Assembly: GCA_045661345.1 (NCBI GenBank)
Contig: JAZRFM010000004.1
Coordinates: forward strand, 1 to 20,510
Length of the DNA stretch: 20,510 bases
DNA from: RUG12461 sp045661345
Lineage (GTDB): Bacteria > Bacillota > Clostridia > Lachnospirales > Lachnospiraceae
Reading direction: 5' to 3'
The notes under the pieces were generated by a model. It worked only from the letters and a program-made list of their open reading frames with translations, was not told the origin of the DNA and ran no database searches. Both the position numbers and the translations under genes were made by a program. Shown one piece after another: positions 6,987 to 14,489 of the stretch (its first letter is position 1; every line of letters starts with the position of its first letter).

Positions 6987-7478
6987 ATGGAATTTGATGT
7001 GACGCTGACAGAACAGGATATGGTGCGGTTCAACCTCTATCACACCTATTCAAAGTTTGCGAGCTGGTTCGCCATGATCGTTGCCGTATTCGCTTTTTTT
7101 GTGGCAATCTGGTCCTACGGGCGGGTGTCCGGGACATTGACCGTGATCTATTTTCTCGTGGGCGGGTTTGTGCTCGTCTATATTCCCGGAAATACCGTGT
7201 TGTCCGCCAGACACCGGATCCGCCTGATGCCGGCGCTGTTGGAGCCGCTTCATTACAGGATCGACGAGACCGGCGTGACCGTTTCCAAGAATGAAGAATC
7301 CGCAACGCTCCCCTGGGGACAGACCTTTAAGATCGTTGCCGTGAAAACGGCTTTCTATATTTACAGCAGCCGGATTCACGCGTACGTGATCCCCAAAGCC
7401 GCTCTGTCCGATGAGGGACAGGAGACGTTAAGGAGCCTTGCGCAGCAGCATATGGAACCGCGCAGGGTAAAGCTGTGA
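6987..7478 (+). CDS. YcxB-like membrane protein
   Basis: The 163-aa product has a short N-terminal stretch (MEFDVTLTEQDMVRFNLYHT), two hydrophobic segments (about 30-48 and 54-75) and a C-terminal soluble part (about 90-150) with YRIDETGVTV and the TLPWGQTFKIVAVKTAFYIY block seen in YcxB-like domains, where a PH-like fold is assumed. Its role is unknown. ATG 6987 is chosen because GGAGG lies 8 bases before it; ATGs at 6960 and 6963 fall inside the predicted promoter -10. The stop codon overlaps the GTG start of tsaE, so the two genes are translationally linked. It is the first gene of the t6A operon, but no functional link is known. Confidence 0.72.
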   Translation: MEFDVTLTEQDMVRFNLYHTYSKFASWFAMIVAVFAFFVAIWSYGRVSGTLTVIYFLVGGFVLVYIPGNTVLSARHRIRLMPALLEPLHYRIDETGVTVSKNEESATLPWGQTFKIVAVKTAFYIYSSRIHAYVIPKAALSDEGQETLRSLAQQHMEPRRVKL

Positions 7479-7906
7479 GGGTGCTTTGGACGGGCGCTCC
7501 GGAGGAGACCTTTGCTCTGGGTGAGAAAATGGGAAAGGAAGCAAAGGCCGGGGAGGTCTATACGCTGGACGGAGATCTCGGCGTCGGCAAGACTGTATTC
7601 GCACAGGGATTCGCATCCGGCATGGGCGTATCCGGTCCGGTAAACAGCCCCACATTTACCATCCTGCAGGAATATGAAGGAAAAACGCTGCGCCTTTACC
7701 ATTTCGACGCGTACCGGATCGCGGACGAGAGCGAGATGGAGGAGATCGGGTTTGAGGAATACGTCTACGGAGAAGGCGTGAGCCTGATCGAATGGGCGAG
7801 TCAGATCAGCGGCATTCTGCCGGAAAAGAGGACGGCGGTGACTTTGGAAAAGGATCTGCAAAAGGGCTTTGACAGCCGCCGGATCACCATCGCGGAGATC
7901 GGATAG
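7475..7906 (+). CDS. tsaE: tRNA t6A biosynthesis ATPase TsaE
   Basis: TsaE is the small ATPase that works with TsaB and TsaD to attach the threonylcarbamoyl group to A37 of ANN-decoding tRNAs. The 143-aa length is normal. The Walker A motif GDLGVGKT is at 33-40, followed by NSPTFTILQEY (58-68), YHFDAYR at 75-81 and the conserved IEWAS at 105-109. The start is a GTG at 7475 that overlaps the TGA of the ycxB-like gene, and only 3 bases separate its stop from tsaB. It is cytoplasmic. Confidence 0.95.
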   Translation: MRVLWTGAPEETFALGEKMGKEAKAGEVYTLDGDLGVGKTVFAQGFASGMGVSGPVNSPTFTILQEYEGKTLRLYHFDAYRIADESEMEEIGFEEYVYGEGVSLIEWASQISGILPEKRTAVTLEKDLQKGFDSRRITIAEIG

Positions 7907-7909
7907 GAT

Positions 7910-8644
7910 ATGAAATTACTTGCGATAGAAACCTCTGCCCTCGTTTGCAGCGCAGCGGTTATGGAGGAGGATATTCTCTTAGGGGAGTTCACCATCCAAC
8001 AGAAAAAAACACACTCCCAGATGCTGATGCCCATGGTGGAGGCGCTGTGTGAGAAGCTGGAGCTGGATCTTGCGACCCTCGATGCCATTGCCGTGGCCGG
8101 CGGACCCGGGAGCTTTACGGGACTTCGGATCGGATCCGCGACGGCGAAGGGGCTGGCATCTGCCCTGCAAAAGCCCGTCGTCTCCGTTCCAACGGTGGCT
8201 GCGCTGGCTTACCGCCTGTACGGCAGCGCAGGACTCATCTGCCCCGTGATGGATGCAAGACGGGAACAGACCTATACCGGGATTTATCAGTTTGAGGGGA
8301 CCGGGATGCAAACAATCCTGCCCCAATGTGCGGTGTCACTGCCGGATCTTGCGGCGGAGCTGAATCGCAGGGAGTCCGCCGTGACCTTTTTGGGGGACGG
8401 CGTTCCCGTGTTCCGGGAAAAACTGGATGCGCTCCTGACGGTGCCGCATTTTTTTGCGCCGCCGCATCTGTGCAGACAGAGCGCTGCTTCCGTGGCTGCG
8501 CTGGGGATGCGCTATCTGAAGGAGGGAAGGACGGAGACTGCGGCGATGCATAAGCCGGAGTATCTGAGGCTTTCCCAGGCGGAGCGGGTGAGAGCGGAAA
8601 AGATACAAAACGAAAACGGAGTGCCGGATCATGCGGATTCGTGA
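7910..8644 (+). CDS. tsaB: tRNA t6A biosynthesis protein TsaB
   Basis: TsaB is the non-catalytic ASKHA-fold partner that dimerises with TsaD in threonylcarbamoyl transfer to tRNA. The 244-aa protein begins LLAIETSALVCSAAV, the first phosphate-loop-like strand of the fold, followed by KKTHSQMLMPMVEAL (about 32-46) and the signature VAGGPGSFTGLRIGSATAKG (about 62-81), then MDARREQTYTGIY. The ATG at 7910 follows a weak ATAGGAT site just after the tsaE stop. Its end overlaps the start of rimI by 14 bases. The length is as usual for the family. Confidence 0.95.
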   Translation: MKLLAIETSALVCSAAVMEEDILLGEFTIQQKKTHSQMLMPMVEALCEKLELDLATLDAIAVAGGPGSFTGLRIGSATAKGLASALQKPVVSVPTVAALAYRLYGSAGLICPVMDARREQTYTGIYQFEGTGMQTILPQCAVSLPDLAAELNRRESAVTFLGDGVPVFREKLDALLTVPHFFAPPHLCRQSAASVAALGMRYLKEGRTETAAMHKPEYLRLSQAERVRAEKIQNENGVPDHADS

Positions 8645-9080
8645 GATGAAAGCCCGGGATATTCCCGCTCTTGCGCGAATTGAGAAAATGACTTTTTCCA
8701 TGCCATGGTCCGAAGAGGCTTTTTCCGATGCCTTATCCGACCCGCATGCTTTTTTTCTGGTGGCCTGTGATGAGGCGTCCGGTCAGCCCCTTTCCTATGC
8801 CGGCATGTATGTGGCGGCAGATGAAGGAGAAATCACAAATGTGGCAACGGATCCCGATTTCCGGCGGAGAGGGCTTGCAAAAGCCCTGTTGTCGCGGATG
8901 AAACGATACGGAGAAGAAAAAAAACTGACGCATCTGGTGCTGGAAACGAGGAAATCCAATGCCGGTGCCATTGCGCTTTATGAAAAAATGGGATTTGCCA
9001 TCGCGGGAGAACGGAAGGGGTTTTACCGGTTTCCCACGGAGGATGCGTATGTCATGATGTTGAGGTATGCGGATGCTTGA
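8631..9080 (+). CDS. rimI: Ribosomal protein S18 alanine N-acetyltransferase RimI
   Basis: The 149-aa product is a GNAT-fold acetyltransferase. The acetyl-CoA-binding motif is in NVATDPDFRRRGLAKALL (70-87), with RRRGLAK as the pyrophosphate loop. The C-terminal motif LETRKSNAGAIALYEKMGF (about 104-122) and GFYRFPTEDAYVMML complete the RimI pattern. The standard role is acetylation of the N-terminal alanine of ribosomal protein S18. Position between tsaB and tsaD, as in many Firmicutes, supports RimI over other GNAT enzymes. Its start lies inside tsaB and its end overlaps the next gene, so translation is probably coupled on both sides. Confidence 0.92.
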   Translation: MRIREMKARDIPALARIEKMTFSMPWSEEAFSDALSDPHAFFLVACDEASGQPLSYAGMYVAADEGEITNVATDPDFRRRGLAKALLSRMKRYGEEKKLTHLVLETRKSNAGAIALYEKMGFAIAGERKGFYRFPTEDAYVMMLRYADA

Positions 9081-9990
9081 TGTATGTCTTCTCGGCACGG
9101 CGGGGATGATGCCGTTGCCGTACCGCCATTTGACGGCGCTTATGACAAGATATAACGGAAGCGATCTTCTGATCGACTGCGGGGAGGGCACCCAAGTGGC
9201 GATCCGCGAAAAGGGGTGGTCTGTCAATCCTTTGGATACCATCCTTTTTACCCATTATCATGCGGATCATATCAGCGGACTGCCGGGGATGCTTCTTTCC
9301 ATGGGAAACGCGGAGCGAACGGAGCCGGTTACCATGGTGGGACCGAGAGGGCTGATCCGCGTGGTGAATTCGCTGCGCGTGATCGCGCCGGAGCTTCCCT
9401 TTGAGATCCGTTTTGTGGAGCTGACGGAGCCGGAGGAGACGCTGGTGCTCAACGGCTACCGGATTACGGCTTTTCGTGTGCATCACAATGTGACCTGTTA
9501 CGGATATTCTCTGGAGATCGACCGGGCGGGCCGGTTTGATGCGGCGCGTGCGAAGGAACAGGAGATTCCGCTGAAGTTCTGGAATCCGCTGCAGAAGGGA
9601 AATGTTTGTGAGGAAGACGGTAAGGTCTATACGCCGGAGATGGTCATGGGTCCCCCCAGAAAAGGGTTGAAGGTGACGTATTGCACGGACAGCCGCCCCA
9701 CCAAAGGCATTGTCTCCCACGCCGCGGGGTCGGATCTTTTTATCTGCGAGGGGATGTATGCGGAGCCGGAATCGCTGGAAAAGGCAAAACAGAAAAAGCA
9801 CATGACTTTTTTTGAAGCGGCAAAGATGGCGCGGGACGCAAAGGCAGCGGAGCTTTGGCTGACGCATTTTTCCCCGTCCATGAGCCGTGCGGACCGCTAT
9901 ATGGAGGAAGTAAAAAAGATCTTTCCAAACGCGGTGCTGGGAAAGGACGGAAAGTCAAAAGAGCTTGTTTTTTCTGAGGAAGAGGAATAA
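9073..9990 (+). CDS. rnz: Ribonuclease Z-like metallo-beta-lactamase
   Basis: The 305-aa protein is a metallo-beta-lactamase-fold nuclease of the RNase Z type, which cuts tRNA precursors after the discriminator base. The metal-binding motif THYHADH gives His61, His63, Asp65 and His66; further ligands are probably His138 (VHHN), Asp206 (CTDSRPT) and His265 (LTHFSP). The N-terminus LGTAGMMPLPYRHLTALM and the IDCGEGTQ stretch (35-41) fit the family. ATG 9073 is chosen over 9067 because AGG then lies 7 bases upstream and the protein begins MLDVCLLGT. It overlaps rimI by 8 bases. tRNAs in this window lack an encoded CCA, which agrees with a need for RNase Z. Its place in the operon with t6A genes links two tRNA-related steps. 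Confidence 0.85.
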   Translation: MLDVCLLGTAGMMPLPYRHLTALMTRYNGSDLLIDCGEGTQVAIREKGWSVNPLDTILFTHYHADHISGLPGMLLSMGNAERTEPVTMVGPRGLIRVVNSLRVIAPELPFEIRFVELTEPEETLVLNGYRITAFRVHHNVTCYGYSLEIDRAGRFDAARAKEQEIPLKFWNPLQKGNVCEEDGKVYTPEMVMGPPRKGLKVTYCTDSRPTKGIVSHAAGSDLFICEGMYAEPESLEKAKQKKHMTFFEAAKMARDAKAAELWLTHFSPSMSRADRYMEEVKKIFPNAVLGKDGKSKELVFSEEEE

Positions 9991-9999
9991 AGGACAAAC

Positions 10000-10575
10000 A
10001 TGAAGCTGAACCCGAAAATGATTTTGGTCGCGGTGATCTTTGTGGCGCTGATTGTAGGCTATTACTGGTATCTTTCAAACCGCCTGGACAATAACGCCGA
10101 AAGCAAGTCGGATCTCACGGCGGTACAAAAGGTCATCACGAATGATCTTGCGCAGGACTATCCGAAAACACCGCGGGAAGTACTGAAGGCTTACAACCAG
10201 ATCCAGACCTGTTTCTACAATGAGGAGTACTCGGAAGAGGAACTGCAGGAAATGGTGGAAAAGGCGCGGCTTCTTTTAGACGATGCCCTGCTGGCACAGA
10301 ACCCCATGGACAGTTATCTGGCGAGCCTGAAAGCGGATATCGCCTCCTACCGTCAGGAGGGAAAAAAGATCACCAATATCACCATTGACAGCGTCAGTGA
10401 TGTCCGGAGGGAAACCGTCGGCAAGGAGGACTTCGCCTATATCAACTGTGTGTATTATGTGCGTGAGGGCAGTTCCTACGAAGCGATCCCGGAGACATAC
10501 CTGCTGCATAAGGACGCGGACGGAAGATGGAAAATACTGGCATTTTCCCTGCAGCCGAAAGAACAGGGGGCGTAG
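10000..10575 (+). CDS. Membrane-anchored conserved hypothetical protein
   Basis: I cannot assign a function. The 191-aa product has one N-terminal membrane helix (about 7-26, MILVAVIFVALIVGYYWYL) and then a soluble, acidic region predicted to face outside. The middle (about 60-95) is helical with EEYSEEELQEMVEKARLLL; the C-terminal half (about 125-185) has alternating strands ending in ETYLLHKDADGRWKILAFSL, like small NTF2-like or lipoprotein sensor domains. It lies 9 bases after the RNase Z gene and 5 bases before tsaD, so it is a full member of the operon. It may be a Lachnospiraceae-specific addition to this gene cluster. Confidence 0.75.
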   Translation: MKLNPKMILVAVIFVALIVGYYWYLSNRLDNNAESKSDLTAVQKVITNDLAQDYPKTPREVLKAYNQIQTCFYNEEYSEEELQEMVEKARLLLDDALLAQNPMDSYLASLKADIASYRQEGKKITNITIDSVSDVRRETVGKEDFAYINCVYYVREGSSYEAIPETYLLHKDADGRWKILAFSLQPKEQGA

Positions 10576-10580
10576 AAACG

Positions 10581-11606
10581 ATGAAAGACCGGACGGTTTT
10601 ACTTTCCATCGAGACCTCCTGTGATGAGACAGCGGCAGCAGTCGTGGTGAACGGGCGGGAGGTGTTATCCAGTATCATTGATTCCCAGATTGACATCCAT
10701 ACGTTGTATGGCGGCGTCGTGCCGGAGATCGCATCCAGAAAGCACATGGAAAAGATTGTGCCGGTGACGGACTGCGCGCTTTCTGCGGCGGGAGTGGGAT
10801 TGAAGGATCTGGACGCCATCGCGGTCACCTACGGGCCCGGCCTTGTGGGGGCGCTGCTGGTGGGTGTGGCATATGCAAAGGCGCTGGCTTTTGCGGCAGG
10901 ACTGCCCCTGGTCGGCGTGCATCATATCGAGGGGCATATCAGCGCCAACTATATCGAGCATCCGTCTCTTACACCGCCCTTCCTGTGCCTTGTCGTGTCC
11001 GGCGGACACACTCATCTGGTGAATGTGACCGACTACGGACAATATGAGATTCTGGGGCGGACCAGGGATGATGCGGCCGGAGAGGCCTTTGACAAGGTGG
11101 CACGCGCCATCGGACTCGGATATCCCGGGGGACCGAAGATCGAAAAGGCCGCGCGGGAAGGAGACCCGGAGGCATTTCATTTTCCGCGGCCCGGTTTCGG
11201 AGAAGGATGTTATGATTTCAGCTTCAGCGGGTTAAAATCTGCGGTGCTGAATACGTTAAACGAATATAAGATGAAGGGAACGCCGTATTCCCGGGCGGAT
11301 GTGGCGGCGTCCTTCCAGGCTGCCGTCACCGAAGTGCTGGTAACGCACGCCATGGAGGCGGTGGAGAAGACGGGAGCGAAAAAGCTTGCGATAGCGGGAG
11401 GCGTAGCGAGTAACGGCGCGCTGCGAAGTGCGATGGAGCGTGCCTGCGAAGAAAGAGGAATCTCATTTTTCCATCCTTCGCCGGTTCTGTGCACGGATAA
11501 CGCCGCCATGATCGGAGCGGCCGGTTACTATGACTTCCTTGCGGGGAAGCGTGCGGGGATGGATTTGAATGCTGTGCCGAATCTGGCATTGGGAGCGGGC
11601 CTGTAA
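10581..11606 (+). CDS. tsaD: tRNA t6A threonylcarbamoyltransferase TsaD
   Basis: TsaD catalyses transfer of the threonylcarbamoyl group from its AMP ester to A37 of tRNA. The 341-aa protein has the N-terminal ASKHA motif SIETSCDETAAAVV (9-22), VPEIASRKH (47-55), YGPGLVGALLVG (84-95), the iron-binding HHIEGH with His115 and His119, and the SGGHT nucleotide loop (140-144). The C-terminal half shows GLKSAVLN and AGGVASNGALR, and the metal-ligand region CTDNAAMIGAAGYY. The start at 10581 is chosen because the protein then begins MKDRTVLLSIETSCD as is usual; an upstream in-frame ATG at 10527 would run through the end of the preceding gene. Confidence 0.96.
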   Translation: MKDRTVLLSIETSCDETAAAVVVNGREVLSSIIDSQIDIHTLYGGVVPEIASRKHMEKIVPVTDCALSAAGVGLKDLDAIAVTYGPGLVGALLVGVAYAKALAFAAGLPLVGVHHIEGHISANYIEHPSLTPPFLCLVVSGGHTHLVNVTDYGQYEILGRTRDDAAGEAFDKVARAIGLGYPGGPKIEKAAREGDPEAFHFPRPGFGEGCYDFSFSGLKSAVLNTLNEYKMKGTPYSRADVAASFQAAVTEVLVTHAMEAVEKTGAKKLAIAGGVASNGALRSAMERACEERGISFFHPSPVLCTDNAAMIGAAGYYDFLAGKRAGMDLNAVPNLALGAGL

Positions 11607-11629
11607 CAGCTCCGCGGGGTAAGGAGATC

Positions 11630-12355
11630 GTGGGAGAAAAGATCGAAACGGCTGCCGTGATTCTGGCAGCGGGAACCGGAAAAAGAATGGGAAGTGATGT
11701 GCCGAAGCAGTTCCTTTCCCTTTGCGGGGAGCCGGCATTGTACTGGACACTGCGCGCCTTTGAGGAAAGCTGTGTGCAGCAGTCGGTACTGGTGGTCTCT
11801 TCGGAGGAGGCGGAGGCATTCTGCCGTCATGAGATCATCGAAAAGCATGGTTTTCAGAAGGTGCGTGCCTTTGTCCGCGGCGGCGCGGAGCGCTATGATT
11901 CCGTATGGAACGGACTGTGCGCCCTTTCGGATGTGTTGGAGGTGTCTGCCGGCTATGTTCTGATTCACGATGGCGCCCGGTGCCTTGTGACGACGGAGAT
12001 CATCGAGCGGACGATTGCCGACGCAAAACGCTGCGATGCCGCAGTGGCATCCGTTCCTGTCAAGGATACGATCAAACGGGTGGATGCAGACGGCTTTTCC
12101 GCAGAGACTCTGGAGCGTAAATCATTGCGCCAGATGCAGACGCCCCAGACCTTTTCCTTTCCCCTGATTCGGGAAGCCTACCGGAAAATGATGGAAGAGA
12201 CGCCCCAGCCCGGCGTGACCGATGATGCAGAGGTTCTCCAGCGGATGTGCAATAGATCCACCTATCTTTCCGAAGGCAGCTATGAGAATCTCAAAATCAC
12301 CACACCGGAGGATCTGCTCCTGGCCGAGGCGATCCTGAAAAGCCGCGGATATTGA
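11630..12355 (+). CDS. ispD: 2-C-methyl-D-erythritol 4-phosphate cytidylyltransferase IspD
   Basis: IspD joins CTP and methylerythritol phosphate to form CDP-methylerythritol, the third step of the non-mevalonate isoprenoid pathway. The 241-aa length is normal. The CTP-binding glycine loop LAAGTGKRMGSDVPKQF is at 12-28, followed by FVRGGAERYDSVWNGL, LIHDGAR (about 112-118), the VPVKDTIKRV loop and RQMQTPQTF. The start is GTG at 11630 after AAGGAG, with a short 3-base spacing. It is the last gene of the operon; its TGA (12353-12355) lies inside the -35 box of the tRNA-Ser promoter. No ispF is present in the window. Confidence 0.93.
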   Translation: MGEKIETAAVILAAGTGKRMGSDVPKQFLSLCGEPALYWTLRAFEESCVQQSVLVVSSEEAEAFCRHEIIEKHGFQKVRAFVRGGAERYDSVWNGLCALSDVLEVSAGYVLIHDGARCLVTTEIIERTIADAKRCDAAVASVPVKDTIKRVDADGFSAETLERKSLRQMQTPQTFSFPLIREAYRKMMEETPQPGVTDDAEVLQRMCNRSTYLSEGSYENLKITTPEDLLLAEAILKSRGY

Positions 12356-12380
12356 CACAGACTGAGGTTGATGATAAAAT
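12352..12380 (+). promoter_or_regulatory. Promoter of tRNA-Ser(UGA)
   Basis: TTGACA (12352-12357), 17 bases and TAAAAT (12375-12380) form a near-consensus sigma-A promoter about 40 bases before the mature tRNA. The -35 box overlaps the ispD stop codon. Confidence 0.8.
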
Positions 12381-12421
12381 CGCACGTGAGCGAAAAACGG
12401 CGAAATCTATGATTTCGACGA

Positions 12422-12507
12422 GGAGAGGTATCGAAGTGGTCATAACGAGGCGGTCTTGAAAACCGTTTGTCCGCAAGGGCGCGTGGGTTCGAATCCCACC
12501 CTCTCCG
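12422..12507 (+). tRNA. tRNA-Ser (anticodon UGA)
   Basis: An 86-base class II tRNA folds with acceptor stem GGAGAGG (12422-12428) against CCTCTCC (12500-12506) and G as discriminator. The anticodon arm CGGTCTTGAAAACCG puts TGA in the loop, so it reads UCA and related serine codons. A long variable arm (TTGTCCGCAAGGGCG) and the T-loop GGTTCGAATCC follow. CCA is not encoded. Confidence 0.95.
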
Positions 12508-12555
12508 CTACGAGCACTTAGATGGTGCTGAGCGAAGCGAAAGCAGCATCTTACG
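12505..12555 (+). repeat. 51-bp tRNA-linked repeat, copy 1
   Basis: This copy begins within the last three bases of tRNA-Ser(UGA) and is identical to copy 2 at 12626-12676 except for one C/T change. It can fold: AGATG, a mismatch and TGCT pair with AGCA and CATCT across a loop containing GAGCGAAGCGA. The function is not known to me. Confidence 0.85.
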
Positions 12556-12625
12556 TGCGATGCGTACTGGGCCCTTAGCGAGAGCGAGCCGAGGGCGAAG
12601 GTCGAGCTTAGTAGCCGCAGTGCCG

Positions 12626-12676
12626 CCGCTACGAGCACTTAGATGGTGCTGAGCGAAGCGAAAGCAGTATCTTACG
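12626..12676 (+). repeat. 51-bp tRNA-linked repeat, copy 2
   Basis: This is the second copy, 121 bases downstream of the first. The single change (C to T in the 3' arm) turns a G-C pair of the predicted stem into a G-U pair, so the fold is kept. A T8 run begins 11 bases after it. Confidence 0.85.
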
Positions 12677-12784
12677 AGAACTTATCTTTTTTTTGGACGT
12701 TTTTGGGTTAATCCGCTTTAACCTCCAAAACTGTCCCATTCAGATCATTTTTTTTCTTCACGCACCGGAAACCCCCAAAATGTG

Positions 12785-12813
12785 TTGATAATACTGACAA
12801 AACATGATACAGT
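12785..12813 (+). promoter_or_regulatory. Promoter of the PAS chemoreceptor gene
   Basis: TTGATA (12785-12790), 17 bases and TACAGT (12808-12813) resemble a sigma-A promoter. The leader is about 150 bases, with a small hairpin at 12820-12838 near its 5' end. Confidence 0.5.
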
Positions 12814-12967
12814 AACCTTACCTGTAATGTTAACAGGTGATGATACGTCGGGAGATTCAAAAAGGATCTTCCGGTATTTTTATACGGGAATATCCTATTC
12901 GACAAGCGCTTCCCACCTTCCGATGTGGGGAAAATGTATGGGCATGATATGACAGGAGGGTATCCAT

Positions 12968-14392
12968 ATGGCATTCGGCAAGAAGAAAAACGCAGCGTTG
13001 GAAGAAGCATTGGCAAAAATATCCGAACTCAAGGAGCAGCTGGCGCAAAAGGACGAGGAAAACAGACTGAACCTTCAGCTGCTTGAATCGGTAAACAACA
13101 GTACGCATTTGGGAATATGGATATCCTATTACAACGATGCGGGTGAAAACGACAGGGTAGTGTATTCTGATGAATTCAGGCGGATGCTTGGCTTTACCAG
13201 GACGGAATTGCCGGATGAAATTGCGGCACTTGGAAAACTCATCCATCCTGAGGAGGTGGAGGCCGTTTTTGGTGCATATGCGGCTGCGGCTTCAGATAAG
13301 AGCGGACGTACAAAATATGACATTGACTATCGCCTGTTGACCAAAAACTCTGATTACAAATGGTTTCATGCTGCCGGCGAATGCATCCGTGATGGGAAGG
13401 GGAACCCCAAGGTTTTCATAGGAACATTTACGGATATCGATGAGCAGAAGCGTATGTCTGAAATACTTGAGGTGAATGAAAGAAGGCAGGGCGCAGTGGA
13501 TCTTATGATGCTTGAGGGAACATGGAGCATGGATCTTACAAGATACGCCATTGATGATATCAATTCACCCATGGTTTTCTCAGATCAGTTTAAGAAGATC
13601 CTGGGATACACAAACTCCAACGATTTTCCGGACATCATGCAGAGCTGGATCACCATCATTCATCCTGATGATGTGCAAACTGCTTCAGATGCCATGGGAC
13701 AACAGCTTGCAGATCCGTCGGGCAAAACGGTTTTTGACATGGAATACCGCATGAAGCATAAGGGAGGAGAGTATATCTGGGTGAGAGCCTCCAGCACCGT
13801 CGTATGGTCTGCTGATAGAAGAACCCCGCTGATGGCCGCCGGAACCATACTTGACATTACGGAACAAAAGAGGAATCAGCTCCGTTTTCAGGAGGAAATG
13901 GCTCCAAAGATCGAATCACTCAGGGATGGCATAACAAACATAGCCGCCACGGTAAGAAAGGCCGCAGAGCAGATGGAAGAGGTGGCAAGAGAGCAAACAG
14001 AGATGACGGAGACGGCGAAAAACATTGAGGGTTCCCTTGATGCTACCAGAGAGATTATCTCCAGCATAGAAAGCATAGCAAGTCAGACGAATCTCCTTTC
14101 GCTGAATGCCTCCATAGAAGCGGCCAGAGCCGGTGAAGCAGGACGGGGATTCGCCGTTGTTGCAGGTGAGGTGCAGACGCTGTCTCATTCGACGAAGGAG
14201 ACGACAGATCACATATCCGTGATCCTTGGCGACATGAATGATGCAATCAAGGACATGCTTGGAAAGATTTCCGACATCAGCAAAAATGTGGCATCTGAGA
14301 ACGTGGAGATGGAAGAAATCGACAAAACCATAGAAGAGCTTCACACCTTTGCCAATGAGATTGGCGATATGGTTTCCACGTTATACACTTAA
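12968..14392 (+). CDS. Cytoplasmic methyl-accepting chemotaxis protein with two PAS domains
   Basis: The 474-aa protein has no signal peptide or membrane helix, so it is a soluble chemoreceptor. A charged coiled coil (about 8-33) precedes two PAS_3-type domains: PAS1 about 42-161 (FRRMLGFTRTEL, IHPEEVE, and the exit motif GTFTDIDEQKR) and PAS2 about 178-301 (FKKILGYTNSNDF, IHPDDVQ, GTILDITEQKR). The signalling domain (about 303-474) contains the conserved tip SQTNLLSLNASIEAARAGEAG (372-392) that contacts CheA and CheW. The helices are short, with only about 70 residues after the tip. No C-terminal CheR-binding pentapeptide is seen. PAS ligands could be haem, flavin or a small molecule; no cofactor residue can be recognised. 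The ATG follows GGAGGG at 8 bases. Confidence 0.9.
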   Translation: MAFGKKKNAALEEALAKISELKEQLAQKDEENRLNLQLLESVNNSTHLGIWISYYNDAGENDRVVYSDEFRRMLGFTRTELPDEIAALGKLIHPEEVEAVFGAYAAAASDKSGRTKYDIDYRLLTKNSDYKWFHAAGECIRDGKGNPKVFIGTFTDIDEQKRMSEILEVNERRQGAVDLMMLEGTWSMDLTRYAIDDINSPMVFSDQFKKILGYTNSNDFPDIMQSWITIIHPDDVQTASDAMGQQLADPSGKTVFDMEYRMKHKGGEYIWVRASSTVVWSADRRTPLMAAGTILDITEQKRNQLRFQEEMAPKIESLRDGITNIAATVRKAAEQMEEVAREQTEMTETAKNIEGSLDATREIISSIESIASQTNLLSLNASIEAARAGEAGRGFAVVAGEVQTLSHSTKETTDHISVILGDMNDAIKDMLGKISDISKNVASENVEMEEIDKTIEELHTFANEIGDMVSTLYT

Positions 14393-14418
14393 GCGATAAA
14401 CCATCCGGGTACTTCACC

Positions 14419-14475
14419 ATGTCGGGGTCAAATGTCTCATGCCGCTTACGGTATTGTGACCTTTGACCCCGACAT
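14419..14475. repeat. Perfect 14-bp inverted repeat between signalling genes
   Basis: ATGTCGGGGTCAAA (14419-14432) and TTTGACCCCGACAT (14462-14475) are perfect reverse complements around a 29-base loop that has its own small CCG/CGG stem. It lies 27 bases after the chemoreceptor stop. There is no T-tract, so it may be a processed or bidirectional terminator, an mRNA 3' stabiliser or an intergenic repeat element. Confidence 0.8.
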
Positions 14476-14489
14476 CCTTTCACCCGTAT

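Larger units (their letters stand above)
12508..12967. other. 460-bp intergenic region: repeats and chemoreceptor promoter
   Basis: The left half holds the two 51-bp repeats and a 70-base GC-rich spacer between them with the 12-mer GCGAGAGCGAGC (12578-12589) also seen at 3-14. An eight-T run at 12687-12694 follows copy 2 and may end the tRNA transcript. The right half is AT-richer, with the promoter at 12785-12813 and a 6-bp stem ACCTGT/ACAGGT at 12820-12838 in the leader of the chemoreceptor gene. An open frame crossing the tRNA and repeats is not a convincing gene. Confidence 0.6.

Noticed and set aside
12467..12652. Open frame across tRNA-Ser(UGA) and the 51-bp repeats
   Set aside because: It begins inside the tRNA and covers the repeats; the RNA gene and repeats explain the sequence.
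12505..12676. CRISPR array
   Set aside because: Only two 51-bp copies, a 70-base GC-rich spacer and no cas genes; the repeats are attached to a tRNA.
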